NCBI GenBank assembly: GCA_937886715.1
Contig: CAKZZD010000051.1
Coordinates: 1-12,568, forward strand
DNA from: an uncultured Bacteroidales bacterium
GTDB taxonomy: Bacteria > Bacteroidota > Bacteroidia > Bacteroidales > P3
Length of the DNA: 12,568 nucleotides
Direction of reading: 5' to 3'
Numbering within the stretch: position 1 is the first letter of the stretch; every line of letters begins with the position of its first letter. Below, piece by piece: positions 6,220-12,568 of this stretch. The notes under the pieces are model-generated. The model saw only the letters and a program-made list of their open reading frames with translations, was not told the DNA's origin and did not search any database. A program made the translations under genes and the position numbers.

Positions 6220-7212
6220 ATGAAATTCTCCCACCTCCTCCTTCCGATCCTCGCCCTTCTCGTCACCTCCTGCGAGGTCGAGTTCTCACCCAACGCCGCC
6301 TGGAAGGAGACTCCCGTCGTCTATTGTGTCCTCGACCAGGATGACGACACCTCATGGGTGCGCGTCGAAAAATGTTTCCTTGGCGAAGGCAGCATCTATT
6401 CTTATGGCCACATCGCCGACTCCGTCAACTACCCCCAGGGTGCACTTCGCGTCACCCTCGTCGCCCACCGCAACGGCCAGGCTGTCGACTCCATGGACTT
6501 CACCTACACTCTTCGCCAGCGCGACACCGGGCTCTTCGCCGGATCCCTTCAGCCCGCTTATTTTTGCGTAACCAAAGGTCGCCTCAAGGAGGACTGCCGC
6601 TATGTCCTCAACATCCGCCGCACCTCCGACGGCGCCCTCATAGCCTCCAACAGCTCCAGCCCCCTGGCACTTATCCGCCAGACAAACGAAGTGCTTATCC
6701 GTAAGCCCTCCAACACGGGCAAGTTCGGCTTCTACGACGACGGCCCCAACCTCGAGATCGTCTGGAATGCTCTCGAAAACGCCCGACGCTACCAGCCCCG
6801 CGTCCGCTTCTACTACGAAGAATATGGCGACACCCACTTTGTCGACCTCCTCTGCGGCAACCGCACCGTCACCGGCAACGCCCAAACCTACAGCCTGCTC
6901 TATCCCCGCAACCAGTTCCTCGTCGACCTCCGCAACGCCCTTCAGCACGACACCGCCTCCAAGCGCTATGTCCGCACGGCCGACATCTATCTCACCGCTT
7001 GCGACGAACAGCTCAACGCCTATATGAACATGGCCACACAGACCACCTCCATCGAAGACGGACGCCAGCAATACTCCAATGTCGACGGTGGCCTCGGCAT
7101 CGTCGCCGCACGTCGCACCCATCTCTACAAAACTGTGCCTGTCGACTCCTCCGACAAGGCCAACGCCGGCCTTCACTTCTTCCTTAAGGAACTCGGCATC
7201 GGCTTTGAATGA
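6220..7212 (+). CDS. DUF4249-type lipoprotein
   Basis: 330 residues. The N-terminus is a lipoprotein signal peptide with lipobox LVTSC, so Cys18 would be lipidated and the protein anchored to a membrane, most likely the outer one. The segment ETPVVYCVLDQDDDTSWVRV followed by KCFLGEGS, then DSVNYPQGALRVTL, matches the N-terminal pattern of DUF4249 proteins of Bacteroidota. A predicted beta-sandwich with a substituted C-terminal half follows, up to HFFLKELGIGFE. The function of the family is not established. Its members often lie next to a TonB-dependent receptor, but none is present here. The start follows an A/T-rich leader 59 bp after the GH2-like gene, and the gene ends 27 bp before a strong terminator. 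It is therefore most likely the last gene of the envelope cluster. Codon use (C-rich, many CTC, GTC, TCC, ACC) matches the GH2-like gene. Confidence 0.8.
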   Translation: MKFSHLLLPILALLVTSCEVEFSPNAAWKETPVVYCVLDQDDDTSWVRVEKCFLGEGSIYSYGHIADSVNYPQGALRVTLVAHRNGQAVDSMDFTYTLRQRDTGLFAGSLQPAYFCVTKGRLKEDCRYVLNIRRTSDGALIASNSSSPLALIRQTNEVLIRKPSNTGKFGFYDDGPNLEIVWNALENARRYQPRVRFYYEEYGDTHFVDLLCGNRTVTGNAQTYSLLYPRNQFLVDLRNALQHDTASKRYVRTADIYLTACDEQLNAYMNMATQTTSIEDGRQQYSNVDGGLGIVAARRTHLYKTVPVDSSDKANAGLHFFLKELGIGFE

Positions 7213-7239
7213 TCCCTGAATTTTATCCACATAAACCAT

Positions 7240-7278
7240 AGCCTGATCCGCACCTGCCGCATCAGGCTCTTTTTTTTT
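7240..7278 (+). terminator. Intrinsic terminator after the envelope cluster
   Basis: A perfect 8-bp stem, AGCCTGAT (7240-7247) with ATCAGGCT (7261-7268), encloses a 13-nt loop. It is followed by C and nine T (7270-7278). This is a classic Rho-independent terminator 27 bp downstream of the lipoprotein stop codon, and it ends the + strand envelope cluster. Confidence 0.9.
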
Positions 7279-7322
7279 GTCCCTCTCCTTATCCGCTCCA
7301 TCCTTCCTCCAACCGATGTCCA

Positions 7323-7375
7323 TCTGTTGTACGACTGTTGTACGAACTTTTTTCGTACAACAGTCGTACAGCAGA
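7323..7375. repeat. 24-bp inverted repeat built from four 11-mers
   Basis: The left arm (7323-7346) and right arm (7352-7375) pair over 24 bp with one T/G mismatch (a G-U wobble in RNA) around a 5-nt loop, CTTTT. Each arm is itself a tandem repeat. CTGTTGTACGA occurs at 7324-7334 and 7335-7345, and its reverse complement at 7353-7363 and, with one change, at 7364-7374. No T-run follows on either strand, so it is not a typical intrinsic terminator. It could be a tandem palindromic operator for a regulator upstream of tig, a REP/MITE-like element, or an mRNA-end stabiliser. The sequence does not decide between these. Confidence 0.85.
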
Positions 7376-7508
7376 CGTCCCAAAAAGGGTTTCGGCAGCA
7401 ACGTGTTGCTAGCCAGCCTTGATTGCCATTTGGAGGCACCGCGCTGCCGGTTTGAGGTATAAATATAATATAATTTAAAAAAATGTCTTCAAAATCAATA
7501 AAAATGTG

Positions 7509-7516
7509 TATCTTTG
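7509..7516 (+). promoter_or_regulatory. Bacteroidota-type -7 box of the tig promoter
   Basis: TATCTTTG is an exact match to the TAnnTTTG -7 consensus used by the primary sigma factor of Bacteroidota. It lies in very A/T-rich DNA 52 bp before the tig start codon. About 19 bp upstream, at 7486-7489, only TCTT is found, a weak match to the TTTG -33 element. Transcription would begin around 7520-7525 and leave a leader of about 45 nt. Confidence 0.65.
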
Positions 7517-7568
7517 CATTTCTACTTTATCATAAAAGATATTAAGAATCAATAAAATATATAATCTG

Positions 7569-8924
7569 ATGAACATTTCAAGAGAGCAAATTAGTGATCA
7601 GGAACTCTGTATCAAACTGAATATAGAGGAGAACGACTACATCGACAATGTCAACAAACAGCTGAAAGATTATCAGCACAAGGCCACCATCCCCGGCTTC
7701 CGCAAGGGTATGGCGCCCAAGCAGCTCATCGAGCGCATGTACAAGTCGGCCATCGTCAGCGACGCTGTGCAGAACACCATCAACACCTCCCTCTTTAAGT
7801 ATATCGACGATGAGAAACTCCACATCCTCGGCATGCCCATGAGCAACGACGAGAAGACCGGCGAGGTCGACTTCGGCACTCAGAAGGAGTTCAATTTCTT
7901 CTTCGACGTGGCTGTGGCCCCCGAGTTCTCCATCGACTGGGACAAAATCGATGTCAAGTACAATCAGGTGAAAGTCTCCACGAAGGATGTGGATACCGAA
8001 CTGACAAACGTCTCCAACCGTTATGGCAAATTCGAGACCCCCGAGACCGTCGGCAAGGGCGACATCATGTATGGCCGTCTGGTCGAGCTTGACAAGAATG
8101 GCGAGAAAAAAGAGGGCGGCGCCGAGACCTTTGTTTCGCTGAACCTGCTCAACCTCAAGGACGAGGAGATGCTTCCCCTGTTCGAGGGTAAGAAGGCCGA
8201 GGACAAGATCGTCTTCAACCTCTATAAGGCATTCCCGGTGGCTGATATCGAGCGTGCCCTGCACATCGACAACGCTGCTGCCAAGAAGTTCAAGTCTGAT
8301 GTCGAGCTGACGCTCAGCGGCATCTCCCGCATCATTCCCCACGAGGTCAACGAGGAACTTTTCAAGAAGGTCTTCCCCGAGGCCGATATCAAGGACGTGG
8401 CTGCCTTCCGCAAGGCCCTCCATGCCGAGATTGAGAAGGCCAACAACGAGCAGAGCGACTACCTCTTCGTGAACCAGGTGCGCAAGGCTCTCGTCGACCA
8501 GTTCAATGCCCCGCTGCCCGAGAATTTCCTCAAGCGCTGGTTTGTGTCGCGTGGCGACAAAGACATCACCGCCGAGAGCATCGAGGCCAACTGGAACGAC
8601 CAGTATGTGCCCTCGCTGAAATGGGAGCTCATTGAGGCCAAGCTCGAGGAAATCAAGCCCGTCGAGCCCACGAATAACCAGATCATCGACTATATCAAGG
8701 ACATCCTGCGCCGCAACGATCAGGCTGTTGAAGGCGAGACCGCCGAGCAGGCCGAGCAGCGCCTGGAGCAGGCTGCCCGCAGCATCGCTGCCGACCGCCA
8801 GAACATCCGTCAGGTCGTCGACCGCCTCTATGCCAACAACTTGGCCACCATCTTCAAAGAGCAGGTGAAACCCGAGGTGGAGAAAGTCACCGCCAAGGAG
8901 TTCTCCGAGCGCGCTGCCGAATAG
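7569..8924 (+). CDS. tig: Trigger factor (ribosome-associated chaperone)
   Basis: 451 residues, close to the usual trigger factor length. The N-terminal ribosome-binding domain carries the signature PGFRKGMAP. Phe44-Arg45-Lys46 fall at the same numbers as the ribosome-contacting FRK of the E. coli protein. A divergent FKBP-like peptidyl-prolyl isomerase domain follows at about 158-255 (from VGKGDIMYGRL through MLPLFEGKKAEDKIVF to LTLSGISRI). The rest is the helical C-terminal substrate-binding domain. The protein binds ribosomal protein L23 at the exit tunnel and shields nascent chains in the cytoplasm. The isomerase part lacks much of the classical FKBP active-site sequence, which seems common in Bacteroidota homologues, so catalysis is uncertain. 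The start at 7569 is preceded by an A/T-rich leader and a good -7 box. The gene is alone on its transcript and faces a convergent gene across a strong palindrome. Confidence 0.93.
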   Translation: MNISREQISDQELCIKLNIEENDYIDNVNKQLKDYQHKATIPGFRKGMAPKQLIERMYKSAIVSDAVQNTINTSLFKYIDDEKLHILGMPMSNDEKTGEVDFGTQKEFNFFFDVAVAPEFSIDWDKIDVKYNQVKVSTKDVDTELTNVSNRYGKFETPETVGKGDIMYGRLVELDKNGEKKEGGAETFVSLNLLNLKDEEMLPLFEGKKAEDKIVFNLYKAFPVADIERALHIDNAAAKKFKSDVELTLSGISRIIPHEVNEELFKKVFPEADIKDVAAFRKALHAEIEKANNEQSDYLFVNQVRKALVDQFNAPLPENFLKRWFVSRGDKDITAESIEANWNDQYVPSLKWELIEAKLEEIKPVEPTNNQIIDYIKDILRRNDQAVEGETAEQAEQRLEQAARSIAADRQNIRQVVDRLYANNLATIFKEQVKPEVEKVTAKEFSERAAE

Positions 8925-8952
8925 TGGAATAATAGCCAAAGGCGATAAATTT

Positions 8953-8985
8953 GAGGCCGGGGCGAGCATTGCTCGCCCCGGCCTC
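8953..8985. terminator. Bidirectional hairpin between convergent tig and PatB-like gene
   Basis: A 33-bp perfect palindrome about one central base: a 16-base arm at 8953-8968 starting GAGGCCGGGG, its exact complement at 8970-8985, and T at 8969. The + strand continues ATCATTT and the - strand continues AAATTTA, so the T-tracts are weak. The extreme GC-rich stem in the 110-bp gap between convergent genes fits a shared terminator or mRNA 3'-end stabiliser. Confidence 0.75.
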
Positions 8986-9034
8986 ATCATTTAGCTTGAC
9001 GGTTGGACGGACGATGGAGGGGCGTTGGAGCCTT

Positions 9035-10216
9035 TCAGCTTTTGTGCGCCACGGCTGCTGCGATGCGGCTGAGGGCGTCGACGAGCATTTGGCGCGGGCA
9101 GCCAAGGTTGATCCTGAAGCATTGCTCGTACTCGCTCCCGCCGAAGGTGCTGCCGTCGTTCAGCACTACATGTGCTTCGTTGATGAGTCGGTCTGACAGC
9201 TCTTTGTGTGTCATGCCACAGGCGGAAAAATCCAACCAGGCCAGATAAGAGGCTTCAGGGAGAATGGCTTTCACTCGGGGCATGTGCTGCCTGAGAAAAG
9301 CGTCGATCGTTGCCACGTTGTCCTTCAGGTAGTCGAGCATTTGGTTGAGCCATGCTTCGCCCTCGTCCGAGAATGCTGCCTCGGCGGCGGTGAAAGCGAA
9401 CACGTTGCCTCCAGCCACCCCCAGCGCGTCCAGCCAGCCGAAGAAGCGCTTGCGCAGCGACTCGTCGACGATGTGGCACACCGAACTGCCCAATCCGGCA
9501 ATGTTGAATGTCTTGCTGGGGGCCATGAAGGTGATACTGTGGTGGGCGGCTGCAGCCGACACGGTGCTGTAGCTGGTGTGACGGTGGGGCGGAAGGGTAA
9601 GGTCGGCGTGGATCTCGTCGCTAATGACGATGATGCCTTTGCGCTCGCATATTTCGGCAATCTTCTGCAGCGTCTCGCGGCCCCATAGGGTGCCGGCGGG
9701 GTTGTGCGGGTTGCTCATGATGAACATCTTGCAGCCTTCGGCCTGGCGTTCGAAATCGTTGAAGTCGATGGCAAAGCGGCCGTTTTCGATTGTGAGCCTG
9801 CTGCACACCAGACAGCGCTGGCTTTCACGGGGCAGGTTGAGGAAAGGCGGATATACCGGTGTGGTGACCAGCACGCGGTCGCCGGGCTGCGTCAGCGCCA
9901 GCAGGGCATACGATATGCCGGCTACGATGCCGGGAATGAAGTGCAGGCTGGCCTCCGTGGTGTGGATGTCGTAGCGTCTGGCGAGCCATTGGGTAACGGC
10001 GTGCCAATAGGCAGGGGAGGGGAAGGTGTAGCCAAGCACGGGGTGGTCGCAGCGGCGGCGGATGGCATCCATCACAAAGTCGGGTGACCGGAAACCCATG
10101 TCGGCGACCCACATGGGCAACAGGTCGTCGCGGCCGTACATCGCCGGCAGCGCGTCCCATTTGACGCAATGGCTGCCGTGACGCTCTATTGGGGTGTCGA
10201 AATCGTATTGTTTCAT
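9035..10216 (-). CDS. MalY/PatB-type PLP-dependent C-S lyase (putative cystathionine beta-lyase)
   Basis: 393 residues, the normal size for fold-type I MalY/PatB proteins. The N-terminal DFDTPIERHGSHCVKWD and LLPMWVADMGF (32-42) are hallmarks of this subfamily. PLP-binding landmarks are present: Asn169 in SNPHNPAG, Asp200 in SDEIHADL, and the Schiff-base lysine Lys235 in APSKTFNIAGL. Arg368 in FRINLGCPR would hold the substrate carboxylate. Family members cleave C-S bonds of cystathionine or cysteine, releasing ammonia, pyruvate and a thiol or sulfide. Some act as aminotransferases, and E. coli MalY also represses the maltose regulon. The exact substrate cannot be read from sequence. It starts 15 bp after the alaS stop on the same strand and is probably cotranscribed with it. 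Transcription would end at the palindrome shared with tig. Confidence 0.92.
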   Translation of the reverse strand: MKQYDFDTPIERHGSHCVKWDALPAMYGRDDLLPMWVADMGFRSPDFVMDAIRRRCDHPVLGYTFPSPAYWHAVTQWLARRYDIHTTEASLHFIPGIVAGISYALLALTQPGDRVLVTTPVYPPFLNLPRESQRCLVCSRLTIENGRFAIDFNDFERQAEGCKMFIMSNPHNPAGTLWGRETLQKIAEICERKGIIVISDEIHADLTLPPHRHTSYSTVSAAAAHHSITFMAPSKTFNIAGLGSSVCHIVDESLRKRFFGWLDALGVAGGNVFAFTAAEAAFSDEGEAWLNQMLDYLKDNVATIDAFLRQHMPRVKAILPEASYLAWLDFSACGMTHKELSDRLINEAHVVLNDGSTFGGSEYEQCFRINLGCPRQMLVDALSRIAAAVAHKS

Positions 10217-10231
10217 ATATAGGCCGATGGA

Positions 10232-12568
10232 CTAGAACATCTCTCTTGCGGCAGCGAGGGCCTTGTCGAGGCCGTCGGGGTTCTTGCCGCCGGCAGTGGC
10301 GAAGTGGGCCTGTCCGCCGCCGCCGCCCTGGATCTCTTTGCCGAGGGTGCGCACCATCTGACCGGCATTGAGTCCGGCATCGACGCGATTCTGTCCCAGC
10401 ACGACAAGCAGGGCGGGTTTGCCTCCCGTGACGCTGCCCAGCACCACGGCCATATCGGGCCGTCCGTCGCGCAGCGCCATGATGGCGTCCTTGAGGTTGT
10501 TGACGTCGCTGTCCATGCGCTGCACCAGCACCGGGTTGGCGTCGAGTTGAGCGGCAATGTTGCGGGCCATGCCGGCTGCTTTCTCTTTCATGAGGGCCTC
10601 AACCTCGGCTTTGAGAGAGGCATTGTCTTCCTGCAGCTTTTGTATAGCCACGATGGGGTCCTTGCCGCCTTTGAGACAATCGGCGATGGTGGCCAGCTGG
10701 TCCTGCTGACGGTCGGCAAAGTCGGTGGCAGCCTGGGCGGTGACGGCCTCGATGCGGCGCATGCCGGCAGCCACAGCGCCCTCGCTGACGATGCGGAACG
10801 AGCCTATCATGCCCGTGTTCTGCACATGTGTGCCGCCGCAGAATTCCACGCTGGGGCCGTATTTCACCACACGCACCTTGTCGCCGTATTTTTCGCCGAA
10901 GAGGGCCATGGCGCCGAGCTTCTGGGCTTCGGCGATGGGCATCTGCCGGTGCTCCTCGAGGGGGAGGCATCGGCGAATCATCTCGCCCACGCGGTGCTCC
11001 ACGTCGCGGATCTCTTCGTGGCTGAGTTTGGCGAAATGGCTGAAGTCGAAACGCAGGCGTCCGGCGTCGACGCTGGAGCCTTTTTGCTCGACATGATCGC
11101 CCAGCACTTGTCGCAGCGCGTAGTGCATCAGGTGGGTGGCGCTATGGTTGCAGGCTGTGGCCTGACGTTTGGCGGCATCGACGGCGGCGTGGAATGTGGC
11201 GCCGAGATCGTTGGGCAACTCGTTGACGAGGTGCACCGTCAGGCCGTTTTCCTTCTTGGTGCCAGTGATGGCGATCGTCTTGTCGCCGCATGTGATTGTG
11301 CCCGTGTCGCCGGCCTGTCCGCCGCTCTCGCCGTAGAAGGGGGTGCGGTCGAACACCAGTTGGAAGAATTCGCGGTCTTTGGCTTTCACATGACGGTAAC
11401 GGGTGACGTGGACGTCGGCCTCCAGCATATCGTAGCCGATGAACTCTTGTTCCACGCCGGGAAGCAGTTCCTGCCAGTCGTCGCTTTCCACTTTGGCGGC
11501 GCCGCGACTGCGCTCTTTCTGTTCGGCAAGGCCACGATTGAAGCCTTCCATGTCGACAGTCCAACCTTGTTCGGAGGCCATCAGCTGGGTGAGGTCGATG
11601 GGGAATCCGTAGGTGTCGAAGAGCTCGAAAGCAAAGGCGCCGTCGACACGTTTGTCGCCGCCCTTGGCAATATAGTCGTTGAAGCGTTTGATGCCGCCAG
11701 CGAGGGTGCGCAGGAAGGCCTGCTCCTCTTCAAGGATGATGCGCTGGATGAGCTCCTGCTGCTTCTGCAGTTCCGGGAACTGGTGTCCCATCTGTGCCAC
11801 GAGGGTGGGCACAAGGGAGTTCATGAAGGGTTCGCTGAAGCCGAGGAAGGTGTAGCCATAGCGCACGGCCCGGCGCAGGATGCGGCGGATGACGTAGCCG
11901 GCTTTGACGTTGGACGGCAGTTGGCCGTCGGCGATGCTGAAACTTACGGCGCGCAGGTGGTCGGCGCATACGCGCAGCGCTATGTCGGCCTGCTCGTCAT
12001 GCCCGTATTGCTTGCCAGCCTTGGCGGCCAGCTCCTGAATGAGAGGCTGGAAGACGTCGGTGTCGTAGTTCGAGCGCTTGCCCTGCATCACCATGCAGAG
12101 ACGCTCGAAGCCCATACCGGTGTCGATATGTTTGGCTTTCAGGGGCTCGAGGCTGCCGTCGGCTTTGCGGTTGTATTGCATGAACACGAGGTTCCATATT
12201 TCGATCACCTGGGGGTTGTCCTTGTTGACCAGTTCGCGGCCGGGCACTTGGGCCTTCTCGGCATCAGGGCGGATGTCGACGTGGATTTCGGAGCAGGGAC
12301 CGCACGGGCCCTGGTCGCCCATCTCCCAGAAATTGTCCTTTTTGCTGCCTTTCAGAATGCGGTCTTCGCTGATGTGGGCTTTCCAGAAATCGTAGGCCTC
12401 GGTGTCCATGGCCAGGCCTTCTTTCTCATCGCCGCCGAAGACGGTCACATAGAGCCAGTCTTTGTTGATTTTCATCACCTCGGTGAGGAACTCCCAACCG
12501 TAGGCGATGGCCTCTTTCTTGAAATAGTCGCCAAACGACCAGTTGCCGAGCATCTCGAACATGGTGTG
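10232..12568 (-). CDS. alaS: Alanyl-tRNA synthetase (5' end outside window)
   Basis: 778 codons are visible and the frame is open to the window edge. The first codons read H-T-M-F-E-M-L-G-N-W-S-F-G-D-Y-F, the class II motif region that normally lies near residue 70-90. Roughly 80-100 N-terminal residues are therefore missing, and the Met at 12562 is not the start. The enzyme charges tRNA-Ala with alanine in the cytoplasm. Visible landmarks are the aminoacylation core (DQGPCGPCSEIH, IDTGMGFERL), the editing-domain zinc site HSATH (11132-11146) with the paired CGGTH (10826-10840), and the C-Ala domain ending with the Gly-rich GGGGGQAHFATAGG segment. The editing histidines and cysteine are intact, so mischarged Ser-tRNA-Ala clearance should work. 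A PatB-like lyase gene follows 15 bp downstream. Confidence 0.97.
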   Translation of the reverse strand, partial: HTMFEMLGNWSFGDYFKKEAIAYGWEFLTEVMKINKDWLYVTVFGGDEKEGLAMDTEAYDFWKAHISEDRILKGSKKDNFWEMGDQGPCGPCSEIHVDIRPDAEKAQVPGRELVNKDNPQVIEIWNLVFMQYNRKADGSLEPLKAKHIDTGMGFERLCMVMQGKRSNYDTDVFQPLIQELAAKAGKQYGHDEQADIALRVCADHLRAVSFSIADGQLPSNVKAGYVIRRILRRAVRYGYTFLGFSEPFMNSLVPTLVAQMGHQFPELQKQQELIQRIILEEEQAFLRTLAGGIKRFNDYIAKGGDKRVDGAFAFELFDTYGFPIDLTQLMASEQGWTVDMEGFNRGLAEQKERSRGAAKVESDDWQELLPGVEQEFIGYDMLEADVHVTRYRHVKAKDREFFQLVFDRTPFYGESGGQAGDTGTITCGDKTIAITGTKKENGLTVHLVNELPNDLGATFHAAVDAAKRQATACNHSATHLMHYALRQVLGDHVEQKGSSVDAGRLRFDFSHFAKLSHEEIRDVEHRVGEMIRRCLPLEEHRQMPIAEAQKLGAMALFGEKYGDKVRVVKYGPSVEFCGGTHVQNTGMIGSFRIVSEGAVAAGMRRIEAVTAQAATDFADRQQDQLATIADCLKGGKDPIVAIQKLQEDNASLKAEVEALMKEKAAGMARNIAAQLDANPVLVQRMDSDVNNLKDAIMALRDGRPDMAVVLGSVTGGKPALLVVLGQNRVDAGLNAGQMVRTLGKEIQGGGGGQAHFATAGGKNPDGLDKALAAAREMF

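Larger units (their letters stand above)
7213..7568. other. 356-bp intergenic region between the lipoprotein gene and tig
   Basis: No credible gene lies here. From left to right it holds the intrinsic terminator (7240-7278), a pyrimidine-rich stretch without visible structure (about 7279-7322), the 24-bp hairpin of 11-mer repeats (7323-7375), and a short inverted repeat AGCAAC/GTTGCT (7397-7410). A very A/T-rich stretch (about 7458-7568) then carries the tig promoter. A 61-codon frame across 7277-7462 has low-complexity, repeat-derived sequence and no initiation context, so I do not call it. Confidence 0.7.

Noticed and set aside
6352..7401. A 349-codon open frame on the - strand across the lipoprotein gene
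   Set aside because: It overlaps a clear lipoprotein gene, the terminator and the 11-mer hairpin, and its sequence is a codon-bias artefact.
7277..7462. Possible 61-codon peptide between the terminator and tig
   Set aside because: It starts within the terminator T-run, passes through the inverted repeat and has no plausible initiation region.
7578..8990. A 470-codon open frame on the - strand across tig
   Set aside because: The + strand encodes an unmistakable trigger factor. The antisense translation is Leu/Val/Asp-rich without motifs and runs through the terminator palindrome.

Overview
The window looks like chromosomal DNA from a member of the Bacteroidota, probably Bacteroidales. Four things point there: the house-keeping proteins read as Bacteroidota types, a TAnnTTTG-type -7 box lies upstream of tig, translation starts are preceded by A/T-rich leaders without a strong Shine-Dalgarno, and there is a DUF4249-type lipoprotein. 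GC is moderately high and codons strongly prefer C in the third position. I cannot name a genus.

Region 1 (1-2322, + strand) is the end of a lysine-fermentation operon. It holds the C-terminal part of lysine 5,6-aminomutase alpha (kamD), the whole beta subunit (kamE) with its cobalamin His133 and PLP Lys144, and the beta subunit of a 3-oxoacid/butyrate-acetoacetate-type CoA-transferase with its catalytic Glu49. The aminomutase moves the terminal amino group of D-lysine or beta-lysine. The CoA-transferase would act late in the same pathway, exchanging CoA between acyl-CoA and acetoacetate. A terminator-like hairpin follows at 2276-2322.

Region 2 (2335-7278, + strand) is a three-gene envelope cluster. 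It encodes a small exported beta-barrel-like protein, a 1077-residue exported LacZ-like GH2 protein with C-terminal chitobiase-type and F5/8-type domains, and a DUF4249-type lipoprotein. A good intrinsic terminator closes it at 7240-7278. The GH2-like protein is the most unusual object here. Its fold landmarks are readable along the whole length, but both catalytic glutamates and two active-site histidines are replaced, so it looks like a secreted pseudo-glycosidase, perhaps a binding or scaffold protein.

Region 3 (7213-7568) is a 356-bp intergenic stretch. It holds the terminator, a 24-bp hairpin made of four copies of one 11-mer, and the tig promoter region. Region 4 (7569-8924, + strand) is trigger factor, tig. 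A near-perfect palindrome at 8953-8985 separates it from convergent genes.

Region 5 (9035-12568, - strand) holds a MalY/PatB-type PLP C-S lyase/aminotransferase, 15 bp downstream of alaS (alanyl-tRNA synthetase). The alaS N-terminus lies beyond the window. No tRNA, rRNA, CRISPR array, insertion sequence or phage gene was seen.
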